Assembly: GCA_036751905.1 (NCBI GenBank)
Contig: DAIOTP010000056.1
Location: forward strand, 1-19,927
DNA: 19,927 nucleotides
DNA from: T3Sed10-241 sp036751905
Lineage (GTDB): Bacteria; Bacteroidota; Bacteroidia; Flavobacteriales_D; Cryomorphaceae
Direction of reading: 5' to 3'
The notes below the pieces were generated by a model, which made no database searches, was not told where the DNA came from, and saw only the letters and a list, made by a program, of their open reading frames with translations. Below, piece after piece: positions 8,944-15,825 of this stretch (position 1 is the stretch's first letter; each line of letters starts with the position of its first letter). A program made the position numbers and the translations under genes.

Positions 8944-9804
8944 TTATTTTTGAACTGTTTTGTAACGTAGCAACATGTCTACCAATGATATGGATGCATC
9001 TTCCATGTCGTTTACAATGCCGTCCACTTTCGATACGATGTAATTGTAGAAAATCTGAAGGATAATGGCCACTACAAGACCGGATACCGTTGTGATCAAA
9101 GCGATTTTGATACCACCTGCCACAATACCGGGAGAGATGTTGTTCTCAGCAGCGATGGCGTCGAATGCGGAGATCATACCGATTACAGTTCCCATGAACC
9201 CGAGCATTGGAGCGAGTGCAATGAAAAGCGAAATCCAGCTCAGTCCTTTTTCCAAAAGGCCCATTTGAACGCCACCATATGCTACCACCGACTTTTCAAC
9301 CACGTCGATGCCTTCGTCATAACGCTCTAAGCCTTGGTAAAAGATAGAAGCGATGGGTCCACGCGTGTTGCGGCATACATCTTTGGCTGCATTTACGCCG
9401 CCAGTTTTCAATGCATCTTCCACGTTTTTGAGCAGTTTTGTTTTGTTGGTCGTGGCCATATTGAGGTAGATGATACGCTCAATACACAGTGCCAAACCCA
9501 AAATCAAACAGATCAATACCAATGACATGAACTCCACGCCGCCATCGATAAATGTGTCTTTCACCGACTGGTGAAAGCTGCGCTCCGTTTCAACGGCTGC
9601 GGCTCGGTCGGCGGCAGATTCGCGCACTACCGGGGCTTCTTCCGGCTCGTCCTGCAAACTGGTGTCGAAAGATCCCTCTTCCATGTCGTCAGTTTGTTCT
9701 GTAGCGTCTTGCTCTGCTTGATCCGATTCTTGTGCATATGCGCTGAAGCTTGTTCCAGTGTTCAGCATGGCAAATACAGCTAAGAACGTCAGTAGTTTTT
9801 TCAT
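8944..9804 (-). CDS. exbB: MotA/TolQ/ExbB proton channel family protein with N-terminal signal peptide
   Basis: The 286-residue protein starts at the ATG at 9804 (MKKLLTFLAVFAML). An open frame continues upstream to 9927, but that would translate the tRNA gene. Residues 1-25 look like a cleavable signal peptide ending SAYAQ. Residues 26-80 are acidic and low complexity. The first helix (91-115) is followed by a cytoplasmic domain, then helices at about 188-212 and 229-256. The family signature LAPMLGFMGTVIGMI lies at 197-211. It forms the pentameric proton channel that, with ExbD, energises TonB-type transporters. The signal peptide and acidic region are absent from E. coli ExbB but occur in Bacteroidota homologues. 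It is the first gene of the operon. I see no consensus promoter between it and the tRNA gene 77 bases upstream. Confidence 0.93.
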   Translation of the reverse strand: MKKLLTFLAVFAMLNTGTSFSAYAQESDQAEQDATEQTDDMEEGSFDTSLQDEPEEAPVVRESAADRAAAVETERSFHQSVKDTFIDGGVEFMSLVLICLILGLALCIERIIYLNMATTNKTKLLKNVEDALKTGGVNAAKDVCRNTRGPIASIFYQGLERYDEGIDVVEKSVVAYGGVQMGLLEKGLSWISLFIALAPMLGFMGTVIGMISAFDAIAAENNISPGIVAGGIKIALITTVSGLVVAIILQIFYNYIVSKVDGIVNDMEDASISLVDMLLRYKTVQK

Positions 9805-9881
9805 GATGTAGAAGGTTGGGGTTACTGAATTACGGGTTTGTTTATTTGTTTTGGGTGTTGTGCTGCTTTCAATGTGACTTG

Positions 9882-9968
9882 CGGAGAGGAAGGGATTCGA
9901 ACCCTTGATCCCCTTTCGGGAAAACACGCTTTCCAGGCGTGCGCCTTAAACCGCTCGGCCACCTCTCC
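9882..9968 (-). tRNA. tRNA-Ser (anticodon GGA)
   Basis: The 87-base sequence folds as a class II tRNA. The 7-bp acceptor stem pairs GGAGAGG with CCTCTCC. The D-arm region contains GGCCGAGCGGTTTAAGGC. The anticodon stem CACGC/GCGTG holds the loop CTGGAAA with anticodon GGA. The long variable arm is built on TCCCGAAAGGGGA. The T-arm contains GGGTTCGAATCCC. The long variable arm and GGA anticodon identify serine (codons UCC and UCU). The discriminator is G, and CCA is not encoded (the next bases are CAA). Confidence 0.97.
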
Positions 9969-10005
9969 GGTATAGGGATGCGTTCATCCATCCTGTAACG
10001 GGCGG

Positions 10006-10033
10006 CTAAACTACAAAAAATACTTTGAGTCAA
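10006..10033 (-). promoter_or_regulatory. Predicted promoter of tRNA-Ser
   Basis: On the minus strand a TTG (10033-10031, at the end of a T-run) is followed after 17 bases by TAGTTTAG (10013-10006), one base off TAnnTTTG. The predicted start leaves a leader of about 30 bases before the mature tRNA 5' end at 9968. Confidence 0.45.
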
Positions 10034-10083
10034 AAAAATATCCTGTTATCAAAATGTTATGCCCGATGCCAAGTACCGAGCAC

Positions 10084-11112
10084 TTAATCAGTTCGTTCGC
10101 CACGCAAATTGGTTTCGAAAAGTTTCTTAAATGCTTCTTTGTTCCGCTGCTTTCCCAGCAAATACATGCTTTTTGTCAGCACCGCCTCGAGCGTCATGTC
10201 ACCTGCGCTTACCACGCCCATCTCCGCAAGGGCTGCACTTGTAGCATAGAGTCCTTGATGTACGCCACCTGCATTGCATTGCGTGCTGTTAACGAGCGTC
10301 AGGCCCTTGTCAATTCCAGCCTTCAAGGCATTCACAAACCAGGTGGAGGTCATAGCATTCCCACTGCCAAAGGTGCGCAGCACGAGTACATCGATATGAT
10401 CAAAGCCAAGAGCAGTCTCCACAATCTTTTCGGAAATACCGGGGTATAACGTCAATACCGCAATGTTATTGGCCATGCGTGTATTCACCTCAAGTGTTTT
10501 CATGGAGGGCTTGAGAATGGCTGCCCTGTCAAAGTTGATGTGTACCCCGGCCCGCGCCAAAATCGGATAGTTCGGTGAGATGAAGGCCTCGAAGTACTCG
10601 GCGTTGTACTTGAAGGTACGGTTGCCACGGTACAGCTGGTTTTCAAAGTATATGGCGACTTCGGGCACCACAGGCACTCCATCTTCATAGCACGCGGCTA
10701 TTTCAATGGCGGTAATCAGGTTCTCCTTACCGTCGGTCCGTACCATGCCAATAGGCAGCTGTGACCCTGTGAATATCACTGGCTTGCTCAACTCTCCCAG
10801 CATAAAGCTCAGCGCTGAAGCCGTGTAGGCCATGGTGTCACTGCCGTGCAACACCACAAAGCCGTCATAGGCATTGTATTGCGCTTCAATAATTTTTGCC
10901 AGCTTTTGCCAGGAGGCAATGTTCATATTGCTCGAGTCGATGGGCTGCTCAAAAGAGAGCGTGTCAATGTGCGTGCGCAATAGGTTCAGCTCCGGGAGGT
11001 ACTGCATGAGCCTGCTGAAATCTACCGGTTCTAGAACGCCCTGTTCAGGGTTCTGCATCATGCCGATGGTACCGCCAGTATATATAAGGAGTACTTTGCG
11101 CTCAGTGGACAT
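10084..11112 (-). CDS. ansA: Type I (cytoplasmic-type) L-asparaginase
   Basis: The 342-residue enzyme hydrolyses L-asparagine to aspartate and ammonia. The start is the ATG at 11112 (MSTERKVLLI); the longer open frame to 11226 lies inside tatD. YTGGTIGMM (11-19) carries the nucleophile Thr12. VLHGSDTMAYTASAL (87-101) is the second active-site motif; Ser91 sits where E. coli AnsA has Thr91, a conservative change, with Asp92 following. RGNRTFK (162-168) supplies the catalytic Lys168. There is no signal peptide, so the enzyme is expected in the cytoplasm. The first 11 bases overlap the end of tatD in another frame, which suggests translational coupling. Length matches type I asparaginases. Confidence 0.94.
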   Translation of the reverse strand: MSTERKVLLIYTGGTIGMMQNPEQGVLEPVDFSRLMQYLPELNLLRTHIDTLSFEQPIDSSNMNIASWQKLAKIIEAQYNAYDGFVVLHGSDTMAYTASALSFMLGELSKPVIFTGSQLPIGMVRTDGKENLITAIEIAACYEDGVPVVPEVAIYFENQLYRGNRTFKYNAEYFEAFISPNYPILARAGVHINFDRAAILKPSMKTLEVNTRMANNIAVLTLYPGISEKIVETALGFDHIDVLVLRTFGSGNAMTSTWFVNALKAGIDKGLTLVNSTQCNAGGVHQGLYATSAALAEMGVVSAGDMTLEAVLTKSMYLLGKQRNKEAFKKLFETNLRGERTD

Positions 11113-11881
11113 GGAGTTTGAATATGTTTTCGGCATTGGCCGTGGTGATTGTGGCGACTTCCTCCAGCGACATTTGCCATAGCTCAGCACAGCGCTCTGC
11201 CACAAGCCGCGTGTAGGCGGTTTCATTGCGCTTTCCGCGAAAAGGAACCGGACTCAGGTAGGGCGCATCGGTTTCGAGCACCACCCGCGCGGGGTCAATG
11301 CCCGGAAGCACCCGGTCGAGTCCTCCATTCTTAAAGGTCACCACCCCGCCTATACCCAGATAAAAGCCGCTGTAGCCCAGAGCGCGCTGTGCGTCATCCT
11401 CATTTCCTGAAAAGCAATGGAAAATGCCATGCAGGCTTGTATCGTGCAGCCGGTCGAGCACTTCGCATATTTCCGAAAAGGAATCACGGGCGTGTATCAC
11501 AATGGGGAGCCCCATTTCCTTGGCCCAGCCTATTTGTATCTCAAACGCTTTGACCTGGGCTTCCTTGAAGGTTTTGTCCCAATACAAGTCCATACCAATC
11601 TCGCCTACAGCATGGTACTGCCCGGAGCGCAGTTCGGCCTCGATGGACTGGAGTTCCCCTTGCCAATTTTCACCCACCGAGCAGGGGTGCAGGCCCATCA
11701 TGCCAATCACGCGGTCAGGGTAGGCCTGCATCATGCCCTTCAGGGCTGATATGCTGGCGCTGTCAATGTTGGGCAAGGCCATGCGCCGTACCCCGGCCTG
11801 AGCCGCCCGATCAAGGCAAGCCTCGCGGTCATCGGCGAAGGCATCAAGGTACATGTGGGTGTGGGTGTCGAAAAGCTCCAT
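11102..11881 (-). CDS. tatD: TatD family metal-dependent hydrolase/DNase
   Basis: The 259-residue protein is an amidohydrolase-fold nuclease. The N-terminal metal-binding motif is DTHTH (5-9). GEIGMDLYWD (about 92-101), VIHARDS (about 130), IFHCFSG (about 155) and LETDAPYLSPVPFRGKRNE near 205-225 are the remaining metal-ligand and family motifs. TatD enzymes act as 3'-5' exonucleases in DNA repair or RNA quality control; paralogues such as YcfH/YabD are close and cannot be told apart here. It is transcribed before ansA, and its stop codon TGA (11104-11102) lies inside the ansA start region. The opposite-strand GT9 gene begins 70 bases away. Confidence 0.9.
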   Translation of the reverse strand: MELFDTHTHMYLDAFADDREACLDRAAQAGVRRMALPNIDSASISALKGMMQAYPDRVIGMMGLHPCSVGENWQGELQSIEAELRSGQYHAVGEIGMDLYWDKTFKEAQVKAFEIQIGWAKEMGLPIVIHARDSFSEICEVLDRLHDTSLHGIFHCFSGNEDDAQRALGYSGFYLGIGGVVTFKNGGLDRVLPGIDPARVVLETDAPYLSPVPFRGKRNETAYTRLVAERCAELWQMSLEEVATITTANAENIFKLHVH

Positions 11882-11924
11882 GGGTGGTGTGTGGCCTTGG
11901 CCGGTGCAAATGACGCAAATCGCG

Positions 11925-11932
11925 TACTTTTG
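11925..11932 (+). promoter_or_regulatory. Predicted -7 promoter element of the GT9 gene
   Basis: TACTTTTG matches TAnnTTTG exactly. A transcript starting about 6 bases later would begin near 11938. That is downstream of the in-frame ATG at 11910 and just upstream of the TTG at 11952. No clear TTG is seen at the expected -33 distance (the nearest is 25 bases upstream). Confidence 0.5.
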
Positions 11933-11951
11933 GCGAAATCACCACAACAAT

Positions 11952-12941
11952 TTGACGAAAGTACTTCTTATTCGCTTCAGCTCCATAGGCGATATTGTGC
12001 TCACCACGCCTGTGATTCGCAACCTCAAGGAGCAGATGCACGGCGGCGTGGAGCTGCACTACCTTACCAAGCGGACTTTTGCTGGAATTTTGGAGCACAA
12101 TCCACACCTCAGCAAGGTGCACACCATCGAGAAGAGTACCAATGAAGTGATGCACACATTGCGGCAGGAGCAGTATGACTATGTGGTCGACCTACATGGC
12201 AACCTCCGCTCCAGGCGCGTGGTATCGGGCCTGCAGGTGCTCGACTTTCGCTTCCGCAAATACAACTTTGAAAAGTGGCTGCTCGTCAATTTCGGCATCG
12301 ACCGCATGCCCAAGGTGCACATTGTAGACCGCTATATGGCTACGCTCAAGGCCTTTGGTATCGTGAATGACGGAAAGGGCCTCGACTACTTTCTTCCTGA
12401 AGCGGGCCTGCCCGAGCGACAGGACCTGCCCGAGGCCCACCGCGCGGGCTACATAGCCATGCCCATAGGTGCTGCCCATTGGCGCAAACGTCCGCGCGAA
12501 GCACAATACATACAGCTTTGCCAGCACCTACAGCATCCCGTGGTGCTGCTCGGTGGCCCTGATGAGCAAGCCATGGGCGAGCGCATTGCCCTCGCATGCG
12601 GGCCAAGAGTGCTCAACATGGCAGGTGCCTGCACGCTGCATGCCTCCGCATGGTACGTCCGTGAGAGCCACCTCGTGATCACCCCCGATACAGGCCTGAT
12701 GCACATTGCGGCCGCTTTTAAGAAACCCATCATCTCCCTCTGGGCGGCCACCGTGCCTGCATTCGGCATGGCGCCCTACCTCAATGAAGCCCTCGACACC
12801 AGGATACAAGCCTACCACCTGAGCAAGCGGCCATGCTCAAAGCTCGGCACGCGCTGCAAGTACAAAGCATGCCGCTGCGTGGATGAGCTCCCAATGGAAC
12901 AGGCATGGCTTGAGGCCAATGGTCCCGCCTGGCAGCCATAA
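11952..12941 (+). CDS. Glycosyltransferase family 9 protein (LPS heptosyltransferase-like)
   Basis: The 329-residue protein has the two-Rossmann (GT-B) fold of ADP-heptose:LPS heptosyltransferases. The N-terminus TKVLLIRFSSIGDIVLTTPV is the family hallmark. VVDLHGNLRSRR (about 77-88) belongs to the acceptor domain. MPIGAAHWRKRPREAQY (about 170) opens the nucleotide-sugar domain. ITPDTGLMHIAAAFKKPIIS (about 239-258) is the conserved donor-binding segment. A Cys-rich end (CSKLGTRCKYKACRC) is common in Bacteroidota members. I chose the TTG at 11952 because the hallmark starts at once and because the promoter box at 11925-11932 would make the upstream ATG at 11910 untranscribed. The role is probably LPS inner-core or other surface-glycan assembly; the sugar is uncertain. 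Confidence 0.9.
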   Translation: MTKVLLIRFSSIGDIVLTTPVIRNLKEQMHGGVELHYLTKRTFAGILEHNPHLSKVHTIEKSTNEVMHTLRQEQYDYVVDLHGNLRSRRVVSGLQVLDFRFRKYNFEKWLLVNFGIDRMPKVHIVDRYMATLKAFGIVNDGKGLDYFLPEAGLPERQDLPEAHRAGYIAMPIGAAHWRKRPREAQYIQLCQHLQHPVVLLGGPDEQAMGERIALACGPRVLNMAGACTLHASAWYVRESHLVITPDTGLMHIAAAFKKPIISLWAATVPAFGMAPYLNEALDTRIQAYHLSKRPCSKLGTRCKYKACRCVDELPMEQAWLEANGPAWQP

Positions 12942-13029
12942 CCGGGAAGCCAAGGCGGCCAAGGGCCCAAAGCGCTTTAAGATCAAAAGTTCGGTATGCT
13001 TTGGTGGTGGGGCAATATCAGGCGCCTGC

Positions 13030-13542
13030 TCAGGCGAAGAGTGCTTTGAGCTCCGTGGCGTCTTCAGGCTTCATCTTCTTGGCCAGGATGAGCCCCAACT
13101 GCCTGCGGCGCAGGGCTCCGTCATACCTTTCCTTTTCTTCAGCGGTTTCGGGTACCAGCTCTGGCACTTCGATGGGCGAACCTATTTGGTCAACCGCCAC
13201 GAAGGTATAGATGGCTTCATTGCACTTCACGCGCTTCCCGGTGCGGTGGTTTTCCACGAATACATCCAGAAACACTTCCATCGATGAGGAAAACGACCGC
13301 GATACTTTGGACTCTATGGTCACAATGTCGCCCAGCTTGATGGCCTTGTTGAAGCTCACGTTGTTTACCGCTGCGGTCACCACCACCCGTTGGCAATGCC
13401 TCGTAGCGGATATGGCCGCATTGATATCCATCCAGTTGAGCAGTTGCCCGCCCATAAGGTTACCCAAAGTATTCGTATCATTGGGCAGCACAATGCGGGA
13501 GCCTGTGGCAAGGGTTTCGCGGGCAAATTTTTTCTGTGGCAT
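13030..13542 (-). CDS. Acyl-CoA thioesterase, hotdog fold (YciA/BFIT-like)
   Basis: The 170-residue protein is a single hotdog domain that hydrolyses acyl-CoA to free fatty acid and CoA in the cytoplasm. NDTNTLGNLMGGQLLNWMD (21-39) is the acyl-CoA thioesterase motif, with Asn21 and Asp39 in the positions expected of catalytic residues. VTAAVNNVSFNKAIKLGD (about 56-73) and a strand rich in Glu and Ser follow. The C-terminal tail (about 135-170) is charged and helical. The start at 13542 is favoured over the open frame to 13608, because a perfect TAnnTTTG box lies between them. It converges on the GT9 gene with 88 bases between stops, in which I see no strong terminator. Confidence 0.92.
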   Translation of the reverse strand: MPQKKFARETLATGSRIVLPNDTNTLGNLMGGQLLNWMDINAAISATRHCQRVVVTAAVNNVSFNKAIKLGDIVTIESKVSRSFSSSMEVFLDVFVENHRTGKRVKCNEAIYTFVAVDQIGSPIEVPELVPETAEEKERYDGALRRRQLGLILAKKMKPEDATELKALFA

Positions 13543-13566
13543 GGCGGTGGCTTTTTTATGGCACCA

Positions 13567-13574
13567 CAAAGATA
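13567..13574 (-). promoter_or_regulatory. Predicted -7 element of the thioesterase promoter
   Basis: On the minus strand TATCTTTG matches TAnnTTTG exactly. A TTG lies 16 bases upstream, slightly closer than usual. The predicted transcript would start near 13561 and give a leader of about 19 bases before the ATG at 13542. Confidence 0.55.
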
Positions 13575-13634
13575 CGCAGTACCCGCCGTACAATATTGGG
13601 TCTTTCATTTAAGTGCTGCACGCCACCCATTTCG

Positions 13635-13642
13635 TACCTTTG
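13635..13642 (+). promoter_or_regulatory. Predicted -7 element of the hemJ promoter
   Basis: TACCTTTG matches TAnnTTTG exactly and ends 6 bases before the ATG at 13649, so the transcript should begin at or next to the start codon. No clear -33 TTG was found. Confidence 0.5.
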
Positions 13643-13648
13643 CGGCGC

Positions 13649-14197
13649 ATGAATGGCAATTTTCTATTGGCAGCGAAGGCTTTGCACATCATTTTTGTGG
13701 TGGCATGGTTTGCAGGACTCTTTTACACTCCGCGACTTTTTATTTACCAAACGGAGGCCCAAGCGCGCGAAGAGCCCATACGCAGCGCGCTCATTGCACA
13801 ACTGCAGCTTATGACATGGCGCTTGTGGTACATCATTACATGGCCCGGGGGGGTATTGGCTACCTTGTTTGCCATATGGATGTTGCTGATCAATCCCAAT
13901 TATTTGCAGTTGCCTTGGATGCACCTCAAGCTCGGCCTCGTGCTCTTGCTTTTTGCCTACCATGGCACCTTACAGTGGCTTTTCGCCAAATTACAAAAAG
14001 GTGAGTATCCCATGGGGACCCAGGCCCTGCGGATGTTCAACGAAGTACCTACGCTCTTGCTGTTTGCCATCGTTTTCACGGTGGTGTATCAGAACATCAG
14101 CGCATGGTACTACGGCCTTGCGGGTATTGTGGCTTTGGGTGTGGTGTTGTCTATTGCCGTAAAGCTATACAAGCAGAGCCGCAGCAAAAAAATCTGA
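13649..14197 (+). CDS. hemJ: HemJ-like protoporphyrinogen IX oxidase (UPF0093/CopD-like membrane protein)
   Basis: The 182-residue protein has about four to five membrane helices (roughly 8-30, 58-82, 92-110, 133-150 and 153-172). The N-terminal segment KALHIIFVVAWFAGLFYTPR (10-29) contains His13, and WMHLKLGLVLLLFAYH (90-105) contains His92, Lys94 and His105. These match the conserved His and Lys positions of the HemJ family. HemJ oxidises protoporphyrinogen IX to protoporphyrin IX, the penultimate step of protoheme synthesis, in bacteria lacking HemG or HemY. The start ATG at 13649 fits the family, and an extended open frame to 13613 lies upstream of the promoter box. The gene is divergent from the thioesterase and convergent with the STAS-like gene, 17 bases between ends. 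Distant CopD-type copper proteins share the fold. Confidence 0.8.
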   Translation: MNGNFLLAAKALHIIFVVAWFAGLFYTPRLFIYQTEAQAREEPIRSALIAQLQLMTWRLWYIITWPGGVLATLFAIWMLLINPNYLQLPWMHLKLGLVLLLFAYHGTLQWLFAKLQKGEYPMGTQALRMFNEVPTLLLFAIVFTVVYQNISAWYYGLAGIVALGVVLSIAVKLYKQSRSKKI

Positions 14198-14214
14198 TGA
14201 GCGCTGAGTAAGGT

Positions 14215-14613
14215 CTAGGACTGGGATTGGTCCTTGACGAACTCGCGCAACCAGGCTTTCGCCTCTTCCTCCGTTTTAAAAAGTTTCGTAGGCCTGTGTG
14301 GCTGGTTGTGGCGCACAAAGAAGTTGGCCGCCATTTGGTGGCTGTAATGCTCTGTGACAATGGCATCGGCCTTGATTTGATCCGTAATTTCGATGGATGA
14401 TACCAAGTCGCGGGCTTCCTGGCTGAGGGTTGCCTTTTTGCCGGCGGTTACCATCAGGCACACTGCTGTGGGGAATTCACGGTGTATGTTTTCGAAAAGA
14501 TCGGTAATGTCCTGCGGCTGCAATACCTGTCCCGGATTGATGTGGAGTTCCACAATACCATCATCATCAAGCGCCAGGTAGCATTTTGAAAGGTCTTTTT
14601 TTTGGAGTGTCAT
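14215..14613 (-). CDS. STAS/SpoIIAA-like domain protein, function unknown
   Basis: The 132-residue soluble protein has alternating strands and helices (DGIVELHINPG, then TAVCLMVTAGKKATLS). A C-terminal block HQMAANFFVRHNQPHRPTKL precedes a helix, EEEAKAWLREF, that ends the fold. This final pattern (aromatic pair, Pro-Thr-Lys-Leu-Phe, then acidic helix with Trp-Leu) resembles the SpoIIAA-like STAS family seen widely in Bacteroidota. The family assignment is by pattern only. It starts 3 bases after the stop of the HU-SPOR gene, so the two are very likely co-translated and may work together. Members of this fold often act as regulators or binding modules; no enzyme motif is visible. Confidence 0.65.
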   Translation of the reverse strand: MTLQKKDLSKCYLALDDDGIVELHINPGQVLQPQDITDLFENIHREFPTAVCLMVTAGKKATLSQEARDLVSSIEITDQIKADAIVTEHYSHQMAANFFVRHNQPHRPTKLFKTEEEAKAWLREFVKDQSQS

Positions 14614-14616
14614 AGC

Positions 14617-15777
14617 TTAAGGTTTCATAGATTTTTTGAGCATCCACGCACCTTCAAACGATTTTACGGCCCGTAAATTTTCCAATGCAAATACGGCAGA
14701 GCCATAATCATCGAAGCTGCCCACCTTCACACGGTGCAAGCCCTTGTGGTAATCCAATATTTCGGCATGGTAGCCTTTGCCGCCCATTTGTGCTATGAAG
14801 GTATTGGCATTTGCCTTTTCGGCAAAGCAGCCTCCAATGATGTGGTAAGTGCTGCCAGAGTGGGAGAGGGAAGTTGCAACTTCTGCACTGGGACTGCCCT
14901 GCGCGCCCGACTTGCCCTGGGTGCGTTCCACCCCTGCGAGGTTTACCCACACCGCCGTACTGTCTATTTCGCCTTTGGCAAAGGAGTAGGGAAACAGCAG
15001 TTGCCCTTCTGGAAATGCAGCAAGAGGCATACTTTCATGCATCAAATCTGAGCCCGACATGGGCTTGTAAAGCCGCTCTACAGCTTTTTTTCCTGCAAAG
15101 GGATTTAAATCGGCAGGGCTCAATTCAGCTGGGCTTTTGAATCCGGTTTTTGCTCCCATGAAGAGGCTAAAGGCAATGAATGGCAGTAGGGTAGCGGCTG
15201 CCACCCAGTATATGCTGCGGGTGTGCTCAGAGCGTCCGTATGTGGATTCCTCCCCTTCAAGGACAGGCTCAGCTTCCTCGCTCGTTTTTGGGCTATGGTG
15301 CTTGACCTCAGGCATAGGGATCACCTTGGCCTCAGGCGCAATGGCGGCCTTTTGGATGGTCTTGGGCAAAGCAAAAGGCTCAAATCCCCAGCTGTGCTTC
15401 AAGAAGTTCTGCTCCGTATCGGGTTCGAAGCGCACGTTGCGGTGCTGGTCGATGTACAGAATGCCCACCTTCTTGAACCGCAGCTTGCTGCCTTCGTGCA
15501 GATGGGCCCAGTAGCGCTGCACTTCGGCGCTGATGTACGCATCGGCCTCGGCGAAGGTCCAGCCTTTGTCATCAGCGCAGGCAGTGGCCAGCAGGCCGTC
15601 ATTTTTGCTGAGGTTGCGGTTAAAGCGGAGCTCCTTGCCCGGAGGCCATGCCAGGCCCTGCTGCTCATCGAGTATGGCAGGGCGGTAACTGGTCACAAAG
15701 CCGCCAAACTGGGGCACCACAACACAGTCGTACTCAAAGAGCAACTGTGCGATATAGCTGTCGAGGGTAGGGTTCAT
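14617..15777 (-). CDS. HU-CCDC81-like and SPOR domain membrane protein
   Basis: The 386-residue protein has three parts. Residues 1-60 (LDSYIAQLLFEYDCVVVPQF then GGFVTSYRPA) and 65-125 (WTFAEADAYISAEV...FKKVGILYID) resemble the paired prokaryotic HU-CCDC81 domains of Bacteroidota. A single membrane helix lies at about 190-208, just after basic residues. The periplasmic part ends with a SPOR domain (about 308-386: YHIIGGCFAEKANANTFIAQ, then LHRVKVGSFDDYGSAVFAL). SPOR domains bind denuded peptidoglycan glycans at division sites. HU-type domains are DNA- or protein-binding, so the protein may link something in the cytoplasm to the cell wall. It has its own predicted promoter in the kdsB end and probably shares its message with the STAS-like gene. 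Confidence 0.88.
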   Translation of the reverse strand: MNPTLDSYIAQLLFEYDCVVVPQFGGFVTSYRPAILDEQQGLAWPPGKELRFNRNLSKNDGLLATACADDKGWTFAEADAYISAEVQRYWAHLHEGSKLRFKKVGILYIDQHRNVRFEPDTEQNFLKHSWGFEPFALPKTIQKAAIAPEAKVIPMPEVKHHSPKTSEEAEPVLEGEESTYGRSEHTRSIYWVAAATLLPFIAFSLFMGAKTGFKSPAELSPADLNPFAGKKAVERLYKPMSGSDLMHESMPLAAFPEGQLLFPYSFAKGEIDSTAVWVNLAGVERTQGKSGAQGSPSAEVATSLSHSGSTYHIIGGCFAEKANANTFIAQMGGKGYHAEILDYHKGLHRVKVGSFDDYGSAVFALENLRAVKSFEGAWMLKKSMKP

Positions 15778-15793
15778 CGGCGTTATTACAGGC

Positions 15794-15825
15794 CGAAATT
15801 ACGCATCTCTGCTTAGTCCGTCAAA
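15794..15825 (-). promoter_or_regulatory. Predicted promoter of the HU-SPOR gene
   Basis: On the minus strand TTTG (15825-15822), overlapping the kdsB stop codon, is followed after 20 bases by TAATTTCG (15801-15794), one base off TAnnTTTG. The predicted leader to the ATG at 15777 is about 10 bases. Confidence 0.45.

Noticed and set aside
9805..9927. Longer start for ExbB
   Set aside because: It would translate part of tRNA-Ser; the ATG at 9804 starts a typical signal peptide.
13390..14004. 204-codon plus-strand open frame overlapping the thioesterase and hemJ
   Set aside because: Its translation is His/Arg-rich without motifs; both overlapped genes have clear families in other frames.
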